Assembly (NCBI GenBank): GCA_963692465.1
Contig: OY829943.1
Span: forward strand, 186,001 to 250,000
Reading direction: 5' to 3'
Origin: JAUZOB01 sp963692465
Lineage (GTDB): Bacteria; Bacteroidota; Bacteroidia; Bacteroidales; Prolixibacteraceae
Length of the DNA: 64,000 nt
Numbering within the stretch: the first letter of the stretch is position 1; the number at the start of each line of letters is the position of its first letter. Below, piece after piece: positions 44,906-53,540 of this stretch. The translations under genes were made by a program, and so were the position numbers. A model generated the notes under the pieces. That model searched no databases, was not told the origin of the DNA, and saw only the letters and a program-made list of their open reading frames with translations.

Positions 44906-46309
44906 ATGAGATTTAATAAGCTATTTTTATTTTTCATGTGCATCTCATTTTTCTATTTAAGAGGTTACTCTCAGCATGATATAAAAGTCAGCTATCCTCA
45001 GGCAGCAGATTCAGCTCTGGTATTTACTTACTATTTTAATAATAGCCTTTTTACTCTTGATACCCTGAAGCTAAATCATCAGGGTGAATGCAGCATTCGA
45101 GGGAATAAAAAGCTTCAGGAAGGAATTTATTCCCTTGTTTTAAATCAGAAACGATTCGATTTTCTGATCGGAAAGAACCAAACTTTCACGGTGCGTATTT
45201 CTCCTGAAATAGCATTCCCTGTTATTTACAATAACAAAGAAAGCGAAGCATTCATGAATTATCAGTCTTTCCTGATTGATAAGCAAAAAAACAGAACCGC
45301 ACTGCTTAATCAACTTCAAAGGAACCTGCTACCTTCGGACTCGATCTTACAACTAAAACAAAAGCTCAAGCTTCAAGATCAGGAGATGCATCATTTCTGG
45401 AAGGAGAATGCCCGATTGTTTAAGGGAACAATGGCAAGCGTTTTTTTTCGATCGCTAATGGTCCCTGAACAGCCCGGTTTTTCGCTCCACAATAACACTC
45501 CACACAAGGACTCTCTTCTATGGGTTAAAGAATATAATTACCAACAACAACATTTTGCGGATAACTTGCCACTCAACGATCCACGAATTCTTAGAACTCC
45601 GGTATTCTACTCCAAAATCAAAAACTTTATAGAAATTCAAACGATACAAACTCCAGACTCGGTCGTCTCAACTGCGATTCGAATCATTAATCGCTGTAAT
45701 GGGATCGTAAAAAAAACGATTTTAAACAATATTCTGGACCTGACCCTAAATTCCCAGACAATGGGAATGGATGCTGCCTTTGTCACTATTGCCGAGAAAT
45801 ATTATATCCAGCGAAATTCTTTTCCTGCCGATACCTCAACTTTAAAAAAAATAAAGGAACAGGTAAAACTGCTTAAACCGAATCTAATTGGCAATATTGC
45901 TCCAGACCTTAAGCTTCCGTCCCTTGAAGAGGGTCGTGACTACCGACTGTCGGAGGTCAATGCTCCTTATACTATATTAGTTTTCTGGGAACCTGAATGT
46001 GGCTTTTGTAAGACCGAGATTCCCAAACTTCATCAGGAAATTTACATTCCTTTTAAAAATAAAGGGATTCAGGTTTTTGCTATAAACATCGCAGTTGATC
46101 GCCATGCCTGGGATGATTTTATCAGTCAGCACAACTTAAGCGACTGGATAAACGTTTATGATCCGGACAGAACCTCCGGATACTGGAAACTATATAATAT
46201 CACCTCAACACCAGTAATTTATGTCCTCGATAAAAATAAGCACATTGTTGCAAAACGTATCGATATCAAGACACTAAAAAGCATTCTGAATCAATGGTTT
46301 AATTTATAG
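44906..46309 (+). CDS. Thioredoxin-domain periplasmic protein (DUF5106/DUF4369-like N-terminus)
   Basis: A 467-aa protein with a signal peptide (to about RGYSQ). The N-terminal 100 residues are beta-rich, resembling DUF4369 (KLQEGIYSLVLNQKRFDFLIG). A helical middle part (about 110-310) resembles DUF5106. The C-terminal thioredoxin/redoxin domain starts at IGNIAPDLKLPSL, and has the redox pair in FWEPECGFCKTEIP (about residues 360-373) and the cis-Pro in TSTPVIYVL. It is a likely periplasmic thiol-disulfide enzyme of the TlpA/ResA kind; its partner is unknown, but neighbouring lipoproteins are candidates. Confidence 0.82.
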   Translation: MRFNKLFLFFMCISFFYLRGYSQHDIKVSYPQAADSALVFTYYFNNSLFTLDTLKLNHQGECSIRGNKKLQEGIYSLVLNQKRFDFLIGKNQTFTVRISPEIAFPVIYNNKESEAFMNYQSFLIDKQKNRTALLNQLQRNLLPSDSILQLKQKLKLQDQEMHHFWKENARLFKGTMASVFFRSLMVPEQPGFSLHNNTPHKDSLLWVKEYNYQQQHFADNLPLNDPRILRTPVFYSKIKNFIEIQTIQTPDSVVSTAIRIINRCNGIVKKTILNNILDLTLNSQTMGMDAAFVTIAEKYYIQRNSFPADTSTLKKIKEQVKLLKPNLIGNIAPDLKLPSLEEGRDYRLSEVNAPYTILVFWEPECGFCKTEIPKLHQEIYIPFKNKGIQVFAINIAVDRHAWDDFISQHNLSDWINVYDPDRTSGYWKLYNITSTPVIYVLDKNKHIVAKRIDIKTLKSILNQWFNL

Positions 46310-46339
46310 ATACGATAAACACCGGATTTTTGCTATTTA

Positions 46340-46369
46340 TTGCTAACTGCCTCGTTTTTGCTAATTTTG
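46340..46369 (+). promoter_or_regulatory. Promoter ahead of the DUF6340 pair
   Basis: TTG (46340-46342), 19-bp spacer, TAATTTTG (46362-46369). It is about 180 bases before the first lipoprotein gene, leaving a long leader with no gene or clear structure. Confidence 0.45.
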
Positions 46370-46547
46370 CCCCAGCTCTATGATATTTAAGAAACAATCA
46401 ACTTTCTCACTATAACTGTTGTTTGATTAAAGACTGTAAAGTTGATGTTTTTTAATTATTTTTTTAAGTCAGATATATTCCTTAAAAATCTTATTTTGGA
46501 ATAGTTTTTGATTTGGGTCTAGAGAATAACTTAAACAAACGATTTTC

Positions 46548-47618
46548 ATGATGAAAAAGGTGTTATTCAAATTTGTGGCGTTTTTATCAATCGGATTATC
46601 ACTTCTTGGAATTCAATCCTGTAAGGAATTTGAGCCCATTTATCTTCAGGTCCTTACGCCTGCAGAAAAGATATTGCCAGATAACTTACACAGTTTCACT
46701 ATTATGAATCGCTCCATGAACGAATCTTTTATAAGTTACTCGACAGATTCACTACAAAAAGTCTTTCTAAAAAAAGGATTTAATGCCCCTTTAATGGTCT
46801 GCGATAGTGTAGTGTCCGACACAACGGTTAAAGTTCTTGCAGATGCGCTATATAACACCGAGTTTTTTGATGTCATTGTTCTTAATAATCGGAACATAGA
46901 CCGCCAGGAGTCTATTTACACAAACCCTGCTCCGCTAAGTTGGGATTTTGTTCAAAATATCTGTAACACCTACAAAACAGACGGACTTATTGTTCTCGAA
47001 AAATACGTTCCCAAAATCAAGGGAAAATTCACTAACTCAAGAGCACTAGGGAACATGAGTGAACCGATTGAGTACTACATGGATCTTGATATTACTTTTG
47101 ATGTATTATGGCGGATTTATAATCCGGCTACGCAAACGATCTCTGATGAATATGCCGTTAAAGACACTATTTTTACTGAGAATTCGACCTTCTCGAACAG
47201 GATGTCAGATATCTATGATATTATTCCATACGCCAAACAATCACTCATCAGTGCATCTGCATGGCTTGCAAAAGACTTCACTCAGCATATTTCGCCGGAG
47301 TGGGTTACGGAAAAAAGAGGAATTTTTGTAGGAAATGATTCATTAAAAATAGCCTTTCAACTTGTTAATAATCATGAATGGGAAAAAGCGGAAACCTATT
47401 GGCTAGCCCTAACCAAACAACACAATCGTATGCTAAGAAGCAAAGCTGAATTTAACATGGCTCTTGCCTGTGAAATGAAAGGTGAACTTAAAGAAGCTTT
47501 TGAATGGGCTACAAAGTCTTATAAAACCTACTACAGAATTCAGACAGAAAACTATCTGATAACATTAAAAAAGAGAATAGACACGGTTGAAATCATTGAA
47601 ACAAAAGCGACACTATGA
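46548..47618 (+). CDS. DUF6340-family lipoprotein (first of a tandem pair)
   Basis: A 356-aa protein with a lipoprotein signal ending LLGIQSC (Cys about residue 26). The body has FEPIYLQVLTPAEKILPDNLHSFTIMNR, a start shared with the next protein (IEVMEPATKVIPAPMSTVALISR). It ends in a TPR-like helical region (HEWEKAETYWLALTKQ, KAEFNMALACEMKGELKEAFEWATKSY). This matches the DUF6340 family, of unknown role. Two adjacent ATG codons (46548, 46551) could start it. The stop overlaps the next start by 4 bp. Confidence 0.8.
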   Translation: MMKKVLFKFVAFLSIGLSLLGIQSCKEFEPIYLQVLTPAEKILPDNLHSFTIMNRSMNESFISYSTDSLQKVFLKKGFNAPLMVCDSVVSDTTVKVLADALYNTEFFDVIVLNNRNIDRQESIYTNPAPLSWDFVQNICNTYKTDGLIVLEKYVPKIKGKFTNSRALGNMSEPIEYYMDLDITFDVLWRIYNPATQTISDEYAVKDTIFTENSTFSNRMSDIYDIIPYAKQSLISASAWLAKDFTQHISPEWVTEKRGIFVGNDSLKIAFQLVNNHEWEKAETYWLALTKQHNRMLRSKAEFNMALACEMKGELKEAFEWATKSYKTYYRIQTENYLITLKKRIDTVEIIETKATL

Positions 47619-48667
47619 AAAGACTTTTTTTTATTGCAGCGGGTACAGCGATAATGGCACTGCTTGCCACTTCATGTCTTTCTACCCATAAATTTTCTAT
47701 CGAGGTTATGGAGCCTGCAACAAAGGTCATTCCGGCCCCCATGAGCACAGTTGCCCTCATTTCCAGAAATTTCAAATATATAGGTGACACGCTCCAGAAT
47801 TACTATAAAAAAAATGTATTTCTAACAAAAGACCATCGCAATAAAATAACCAATATTGATAGTCTGGCAACAACCAGCTGTCTTTCTGGGTTAGCCCGAC
47901 ATCTCAAAGAAAACAATGTTCCGGTCAAATCTAAAATTATTGATTATCGCACGTTCGAGATAGAATACGGGGAAAAGCTAAAACCCATTCCGTGGGCCGT
48001 TATCGAAGATATTTGTCGCAGAAATAAGGCAGACGGGGTTATCTCTCTTGAAACGTACACTTATATCAACACCGTAACTTCCGGATATTATAGTCGGGTT
48101 CCCGCTCCAGTAACCGGTGTTACCAGTGGTGCTGCATGGACTCTTTACGATCCTTCAAGACATGTCATCGTTGACACCTATACCGACACCAATACACTTG
48201 TTTGGGACAACAACATCCATAATGGGAAATTCAAAATGCCGGGAAGAATAAAAGCAATCCATGATGCGAGTATTGCCAACGGAGAGAAATATGCCGATCG
48301 GCTTTCTCCTCATTGGGTAAAAACCAATCGTTTTTATTACATTCCGTCAGCAAATCGATTTAAAGCAGCTACTGCCTTTGCTGAAAAGGGTGATTGGAAA
48401 AATGCCGGAGCACAATGGCAAAAAATCGCATTCGAAAAGCCAAATTCGAGATTAGCATTCTTTGCACTCTACAACCTTGCTGTTGCAACAGAAATGAATG
48501 GAGAGATTGATCAAGCTCTATCGTGGGCAGACAAGTCTCTTTCCTGTTCATTATCCTTATCAAATTCCGATTTCACACGACAATCCTCTGCTTACATTAA
48601 AATCCTCAAAAAAAGGACTAAATCGATTTTAAAAATTAAAACACAGGAAGAATCTATGAATCCATAG
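47615..48667 (+). CDS. DUF6340-family lipoprotein (second of a tandem pair)
   Basis: A 350-aa paralogue of the preceding protein, with lipobox LLATSC (Cys about residue 21). The same layout is kept: beta-rich N-terminal part, the block WAVIEDICRRNKADGVISLETY (compare WDFVQNICNTYKTDGLIVLEKY in the first copy), and a C-terminal TPR-like pair (GDWKNAGAQWQKIA, LYNLAVATEMNGEIDQALSWADKSL). The copies have diverged well, so the duplication is old. Coupled by a 4-bp overlap to the first copy; a strong terminator follows at 48691-48728. Two subunits of one envelope complex is a reasonable guess. Confidence 0.8.
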   Translation: MKRLFFIAAGTAIMALLATSCLSTHKFSIEVMEPATKVIPAPMSTVALISRNFKYIGDTLQNYYKKNVFLTKDHRNKITNIDSLATTSCLSGLARHLKENNVPVKSKIIDYRTFEIEYGEKLKPIPWAVIEDICRRNKADGVISLETYTYINTVTSGYYSRVPAPVTGVTSGAAWTLYDPSRHVIVDTYTDTNTLVWDNNIHNGKFKMPGRIKAIHDASIANGEKYADRLSPHWVKTNRFYYIPSANRFKAATAFAEKGDWKNAGAQWQKIAFEKPNSRLAFFALYNLAVATEMNGEIDQALSWADKSLSCSLSLSNSDFTRQSSAYIKILKKRTKSILKIKTQEESMNP

Positions 48668-48690
48668 ATTTGTAACAATATCAGATCATA

Positions 48691-48728
48691 AAAAAAGCGT
48701 CTTTATTTCAAATAAAGACGCTTTTTTT
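48691..48728. terminator. Bidirectional terminator between DUF6340 gene and lgt
   Basis: Stem AAAAGCGTCTTTATT / AATAAAGACGCTTTT with T runs on both strands, between converging genes. Confidence 0.85.
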
Positions 48729-48747
48729 CGCATAGAATGACTACTAT

Positions 48748-49602
48748 TTATTTTTTATTCAACTCCTTACTCTGAAATGGAGGATAAACTACAGGAGCCG
48801 ATTTCAATGCATGAATAATTAGATAGATTCCTATCAATACAAACGGGATACTCAATATCTGTCCCATATTTAATGCCATTCCCTTTTCAAAATTAACTTG
48901 TGGCTGCTTAATAAATTCAATAAAGAACCGAGCCATAAAAACCCCAACAAAAAAGATACCTACAAGGAATCCCTGTTTATTTCGTAATTCAGTTTTCCAA
49001 TAAAAATACAATAACAAGGCAAATACAATCAAATAGCAGAGTGCCTCATAAATCTGGGTTGGATGTTTGGGTAGTATTTCTCCGTTCCGGATGAAAATAA
49101 ATCCCCAAGGTAAAGAAGTCGAATTCCCATAGATCTCAGAATTCATAAGATTTCCCAATCGGATAAAAGCTCCTGCAAGCGCAACCGGAACGACTAAACG
49201 ATCGAGGGTATACAACATCGAACGATGGGTTATTTTCTTTGAGTAAATATAAATAGCAACGATAATACCAACGGCACCACCATGACTGGCTAATCCGCCA
49301 TGCCACACTTTGGGTATCTCCGAAAGATGCTGGGAATAGTATCCCCATTCATAAAAAAAGACATGACCTAAACGTGCGCCTAAAATCGTGGCAACCAAAA
49401 CATAGATAAACAATTTATCAATCCATTTCGGATCTTCCTTTTCAAACTTCGATATTCGCTCATAGATCGAATAACCAATTAAAAAACCCAAAGCAAAAAG
49501 AAGACCGTACCACCTTGGTGCAATAGTACCAAACATTCCCCAGTTTATTTTTAAAGAAAATATTTCCGGGCGTACGTTCCAAATTATATAAGATAGTTCC
49601 AT
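48748..49602 (-). CDS. lgt: Phosphatidylglycerol-prolipoprotein diacylglyceryl transferase
   Basis: A 284-aa inner-membrane enzyme that adds diacylglycerol to the lipobox Cys, the first step of lipoprotein maturation. Seven hydrophobic segments are visible. The active-site region VWHGGLASHGGAVGIIVAIY (about residues 100-119), the conserved Arg/Asn in GAFIRLGNLMNSEIYG, and HPTQIYEAL mark the family. It is 56 bp downstream of secA on the same strand, with a terminator in between. Its substrates here would include SusD and the two DUF6340 lipoproteins. Confidence 0.95.
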   Translation of the reverse strand: MELSYIIWNVRPEIFSLKINWGMFGTIAPRWYGLLFALGFLIGYSIYERISKFEKEDPKWIDKLFIYVLVATILGARLGHVFFYEWGYYSQHLSEIPKVWHGGLASHGGAVGIIVAIYIYSKKITHRSMLYTLDRLVVPVALAGAFIRLGNLMNSEIYGNSTSLPWGFIFIRNGEILPKHPTQIYEALCYLIVFALLLYFYWKTELRNKQGFLVGIFFVGVFMARFFIEFIKQPQVNFEKGMALNMGQILSIPFVLIGIYLIIHALKSAPVVYPPFQSKELNKK

Positions 49603-49621
49603 GGAATATCATTATTTTGAA

Positions 49622-49652
49622 AACGCTGTTCTGATTTTATCAGAACAGCGTT
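49622..49652 (-). terminator. secA terminator
   Basis: Perfect 14-bp stem AACGCTGTTCTGAT / ATCAGAACAGCGTT with a TTT loop, ending 7 bp from the secA stop. A short T run follows on the minus strand. Some read-through into lgt is likely. Confidence 0.65.
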
Positions 49653-49658
49653 CATTAA

Positions 49659-52600
49659 TTATGCAACATCTTTCCCGTGGCAATTTTTATATTTTTTCCC
49701 GCTACCACAAGGACAAGGATCGTTTCGTCCAACCTTTTTTTCAACCCGAACCGGTTGAGTTTTTGGCTGCTCTCTGTTTGTTTGTAGTTGTTCATCACTA
49801 CCTTCATTCCGACTCATCTGCATCCGGCTCATATCGGTATGCTGATTATTTGCTTCGTGGAGATCCTCCGGATCGTTAACCGGAATATGTCCTTTAAGTA
49901 ACGTAGAAACAATAGAGCGATTGATTTTCTCAATCATTATCTTAAATAAATTGAAAGCTTCGAATTTATAAATCAACAAAGGATCCTTTTGTTCATAGGA
50001 AGCATTCTGTACGGACTGTTTCAAATCATCCATCTCACGGAGTTGTTCCTTCCATGAATCGTCAATAGTTTGAAGAACGATTTGCTTCTGATAAGAACGA
50101 ATCAGTTCTTTTCCTTCGGTATCGTAAGCTTTCTCAAGATTTGTTATAACCTGAAAATAACGTTTCCCATCCGTAAATGGGACTACAATATTTTGGTAGA
50201 TTCGAGCATTGTTTTCAAAAACGTTTTTTATAACCGGATAAGCCTGTTTGGCAATTACCTCTATTTTGCGTTTATACGCAGCAAGAAGTTCATGATAAAT
50301 TTTATCCGTTATCTGGTCCGTACTGGAATTCATAAATTCCTCATCGCTCACCGAAATGTCAATAGACAGCAGACGAAATGACTCAGTTTTGAATGCCTCA
50401 TAGTCGCCAGTCTCTTTATTTTCTTCTACGATGGCTTCTATTGCGTCATACATCATGTTGAGAATATCGATGTCCACTCGTTCACCGAGTAAGGCATGAC
50501 GACGTTTCTTGTATATAACCTCACGTTGGTTATTCATCACATCATCATATTCCAGAAGACGTTTACGAATACCAAAGTTGTTTTCTTCAACTTTCCTTTG
50601 CGCCCGTTCAATCGACTTGGAAATCATCGAGTGCTGAATAACTTCACCTTCTTTCAAGCCCAACCTATCCATAACCCCAGTTATTCTGGCAGAGCCAAAT
50701 AGTCGCATCAGGTCATCTTCAAGCGAAACAAAAAACTGAGAAGTACCCGGGTCACCTTGTCTTCCGGCACGTCCTCTCAACTGACGGTCAACACGACGAG
50801 ACTCATGGCGTTCCGTTCCGATAATTGCAAGACCGCCTAATTCAACAACCTCTGGAGTTAGTTTTATATCCGTTCCACGACCTGCCATATTCGTTGCAAT
50901 GGTCACAGTTCCTTTATTTCCTGCTTCCGCTACAATTTCAGCCTCCCGCTGATGATATTTTGCATTCAGAACGTTATGCTTAACCCCTTTCATTTTCAGC
51001 ATACGGCTAAGCAATTCTGATATCTCGACAGAAGTCGTCCCCACCAATACAGGACGTCCGACCTCATACAGTTTTACTATCTCATCAATAACAGCAGTAT
51101 ATTTCCCTCTCTTGGTTTTATAAACCAAATCTTCATAATCGACACGAACAACCGGTTTATTCGTTGGAACAACAACTACATCCAACTTATAAATATCCCA
51201 AAATTCACCAGCTTCCGTCTCTGCCGTACCGGTCATACCGGCCAGCTTATTATACATACGGAAATAATTCTGCAGAGTAACAGTTGCAAAAGTCTGGGTC
51301 GCTGCTTCAATCTTAACTTGTTCCTTTGCCTCAATAGCCTGATGCAATCCATCAGAATAACGTCTTCCTTCAAGGATACGACCTGTTTGCTCATCAACAA
51401 TTTTCACCTTATTGTCCATGACCACATATTCGATATCCTTTTCGAACATCGTATAGGCCTTAAGAAGTTGATTAATTGTATGAACACGTTCTGATTTTAC
51501 AGCATAATCCTGTAATAGTTCATCTTTTTTGGTGATTTTGTTTTCCGGAGTATCCGAAGAATTTTCTATCTCAGCAATCATTGCCCCAACATCTGGCAAG
51601 ATGAAGAAATTCCGCTCCTCCATTTTCTCAGAGACAAGGTCAATACCCTTATCGGTTAAGTCAACCGAATTGAGTTTTTCATCTATAACAAAATAAAGAG
51701 GATCTGTTACGATATGCATATTCCGGTTATTGTCCTGCATATAGTAATTTTCAGCCTTAGTCATACGAGCTTTAATCCCCTCTTCACTCAGGAATTTAAT
51801 AATTGCCTTATTTTTAGGCAACCCTTTGTAAGCACGAAGGATAAGAAGAGCCGCTTCATCCAGTTCTTTATCTGTAGCATTTTCTTTTGAGAACAAACGT
51901 CTTGCTTCCGCAAAGAACTGATTAATAAGCACCTTTTGTGCATCATAAAGTCTTTCAACATAAGGCTTAAGTTCATCAAATTGCTGATCGTCACCTTTAG
52001 GTACCGGTCCTGAAATAATCAAAGGGGTACGGGCGTCATCAATTAAGACCGAATCGACCTCATCGACAATAGAATAATTAGGCTTCCGCTGGACAAGATC
52101 TTCCGGGTTAATAGCCATATTATCCCTTAAATAATCGAAACCGAACTCATTATTGGTTCCGAATGTAATGTCGGAGAGATATGCCTGACGGCGTGCTTCA
52201 GAATTTGGTTCATGTTTATCAATACAGTCAACAGTCAAACCATGGAACTCATAAATTGGGCCCATCCATTCTGAATCTCGTTTAGCCAAATAATCATTGA
52301 CGGTGACCATGTGAACACCTCGTCCGGTCAGAGCATTAAGAAACACCGGCAAAGTAGCAACCAATGTTTTTCCTTCACCAGTACCCATTTCAGCGATTTT
52401 CCCTTGATGAAGAACAATTCCACCGATCAACTGTACATCGTAATGAATCATATTCCATGTTGTGGAATTTCCACCGGCAATCCATGTACTACTCCAAACG
52501 GCTTTGTCTCCGTTGATAAGAACGTTAGACTTTTTCGTTGCCAGCTCCCGATCGTAATCAGTAGCTGTAACTTCCAGTCCCTCATTTTCAGTAAATCGAC

Positions 52601-52958
52601 GAGCGGTATCCTTTACAACAGCAAAAGCTGTAGGAAGAATCTCATTAAGATAATCTTCCAACTTATCTTTAATTCGCTCCTCTATTTTATCAATCTGATC
52701 ATAAATTTTCTCACTTTCCTCAATATCTACCTCTTCAACCTTCACCTTAAGAGCATCAATTTCTTCCTTTTCGGGACGAATGTGCTCATTAATTCCTTCT
52801 TTTAGTTTAAAAGTCTCCCCTCTCAGATCATCATTTGAAAGAACTTTTATACGATCATATTCTTTGTGGATTTGTTGAATGATAGGCATAATTTCCCGGA
52901 TATCCTTGTCGGATTTATTCCCAAGAAATTTTGATAAAATCTTTGAAACAAAAGCCAT
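49659..52958 (-). CDS. secA: Preprotein translocase ATPase SecA
   Basis: A 1099-aa motor of the Sec export pathway, of the long form usual in Bacteroidota. Walker A is [12 protein letters not shown] (about residues 188-199), the DEAD-like box is [10 protein letters not shown], the second nucleotide fold has [12 protein letters not shown] and [15 protein letters not shown], and the C-terminal zinc motif is [17 protein letters not shown]. There is an insertion of about 100 residues in the preprotein cross-linking/NBD1 region relative to E. coli SecA (near [20 protein letters not shown]), as is normal for the phylum. A secA-ridA-lptD run on the minus strand may share expression. Confidence 0.97.
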   Translation of the reverse strand: MAFVSKILSKFLGNKSDKDIREIMPIIQQIHKEYDRIKVLSNDDLRGETFKLKEGINEHIRPEKEEIDALKVKVEEVDIEESEKIYDQIDKIEERIKDKLEDYLNEILPTAFAVVKDTARRFTENEGLEVTATDYDRELATKKSNVLINGDKAVWSSTWIAGGNSTTWNMIHYDVQLIGGIVLHQGKIAEMGTGEGKTLVATLPVFLNALTGRGVHMVTVNDYLAKRDSEWMGPIYEFHGLTVDCIDKHEPNSEARRQAYLSDITFGTNNEFGFDYLRDNMAINPEDLVQRKPNYSIVDEVDSVLIDDARTPLIISGPVPKGDDQQFDELKPYVERLYDAQKVLINQFFAEARRLFSKENATDKELDEAALLILRAYKGLPKNKAIIKFLSEEGIKARMTKAENYYMQDNNRNMHIVTDPLYFVIDEKLNSVDLTDKGIDLVSEKMEERNFFILPDVGAMIAEIENSSDTPENKITKKDELLQDYAVKSERVHTINQLLKAYTMFEKDIEYVVMDNKVKIVDEQTGRILEGRRYSDGLHQAIEAKEQVKIEAATQTFATVTLQNYFRMYNKLAGMTGTAETEAGEFWDIYKLDVVVVPTNKPVVRVDYEDLVYKTKRGKYTAVIDEIVKLYEVGRPVLVGTTSVEISELLSRMLKMKGVKHNVLNAKYHQREAEIVAEAGNKGTVTIATNMAGRGTDIKLTPEVVELGGLAIIGTERHESRRVDRQLRGRAGRQGDPGTSQFFVSLEDDLMRLFGSARITGVMDRLGLKEGEVIQHSMISKSIERAQRKVEENNFGIRKRLLEYDDVMNNQREVIYKKRRHALLGERVDIDILNMMYDAIEAIVEENKETGDYEAFKTESFRLLSIDISVSDEEFMNSSTDQITDKIYHELLAAYKRKIEVIAKQAYPVIKNVFENNARIYQNIVVPFTDGKRYFQVITNLEKAYDTEGKELIRSYQKQIVLQTIDDSWKEQLREMDDLKQSVQNASYEQKDPLLIYKFEAFNLFKIMIEKINRSIVSTLLKGHIPVNDPEDLHEANNQHTDMSRMQMSRNEGSDEQLQTNREQPKTQPVRVEKKVGRNDPCPCGSGKKYKNCHGKDVA

Positions 52959-53123
52959 ATTTTATTTTTTAATTTTTCTGAATTATTTGATTCTTCACAA
53001 AAGTATATTAAAACTCCAAAGTATTGAAATATAACGAATGAATTTACCGCTAGTGAATTTTATTTCATACGAATCCCCTCCACGGCAATAAGCTGGAAGT
53101 CCATATCTATGAACCTGGATAGA

Positions 53124-53501
53124 TCATTCCTTTACCGCGATAGTTTCAATCTCAATCAGCGCATTTTTGGGCAAGGTTTTCACCGCACAGGCAACTCTCG
53201 CAGGTTGATCTACGGTATAATAGTGGTCATACACTTCGTTCATAGCTTGAAAATCATCCATGTCAGCTAAATAGCAGGTGCTTTTAACAACTTCACGATA
53301 AGAGAAACCAGCAGCATTCAATATAGCCCCAATATTTTTCATGACCTGTTCGGTCTGCTCCCTGATCCCTTTAGGAATAATTCCCGTTTGAGGATTTATT
53401 GGTATTTGCCCAGAAATGTACAAAGTTCCGTTGACTTCTATTGCCTGACTATAGGGTCCGATTGCCTGAGGTGCATTTTCTGTCGAAATAACTTTTTTCA
53501 T
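53124..53501 (-). CDS. ridA: RidA family enamine/imine deaminase
   Basis: A 125-aa YjgF/RidA-family protein. It contains [26 protein letters not shown] at the start, the catalytic Arg in [21 protein letters not shown], and the C-terminal Glu of IEIETIAV. It hydrolyses the reactive 2-aminoacrylate formed by PLP enzymes, protecting them. It lies 39 bp downstream of the lptD stop, on the same strand. Confidence 0.94.
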   Translation of the reverse strand: MKKVISTENAPQAIGPYSQAIEVNGTLYISGQIPINPQTGIIPKGIREQTEQVMKNIGAILNAAGFSYREVVKSTCYLADMDDFQAMNEVYDHYYTVDQPARVACAVKTLPKNALIEIETIAVKE

Positions 53502-53540
53502 AATTTGAAGCTCATTTTTATTGGTTGTTTCTATACATAT

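Noticed and set aside
52311..52805. A 164-codon plus-strand open frame
   Set aside because: Antisense to secA; Phe/Ser-rich shadow translation without domain features.
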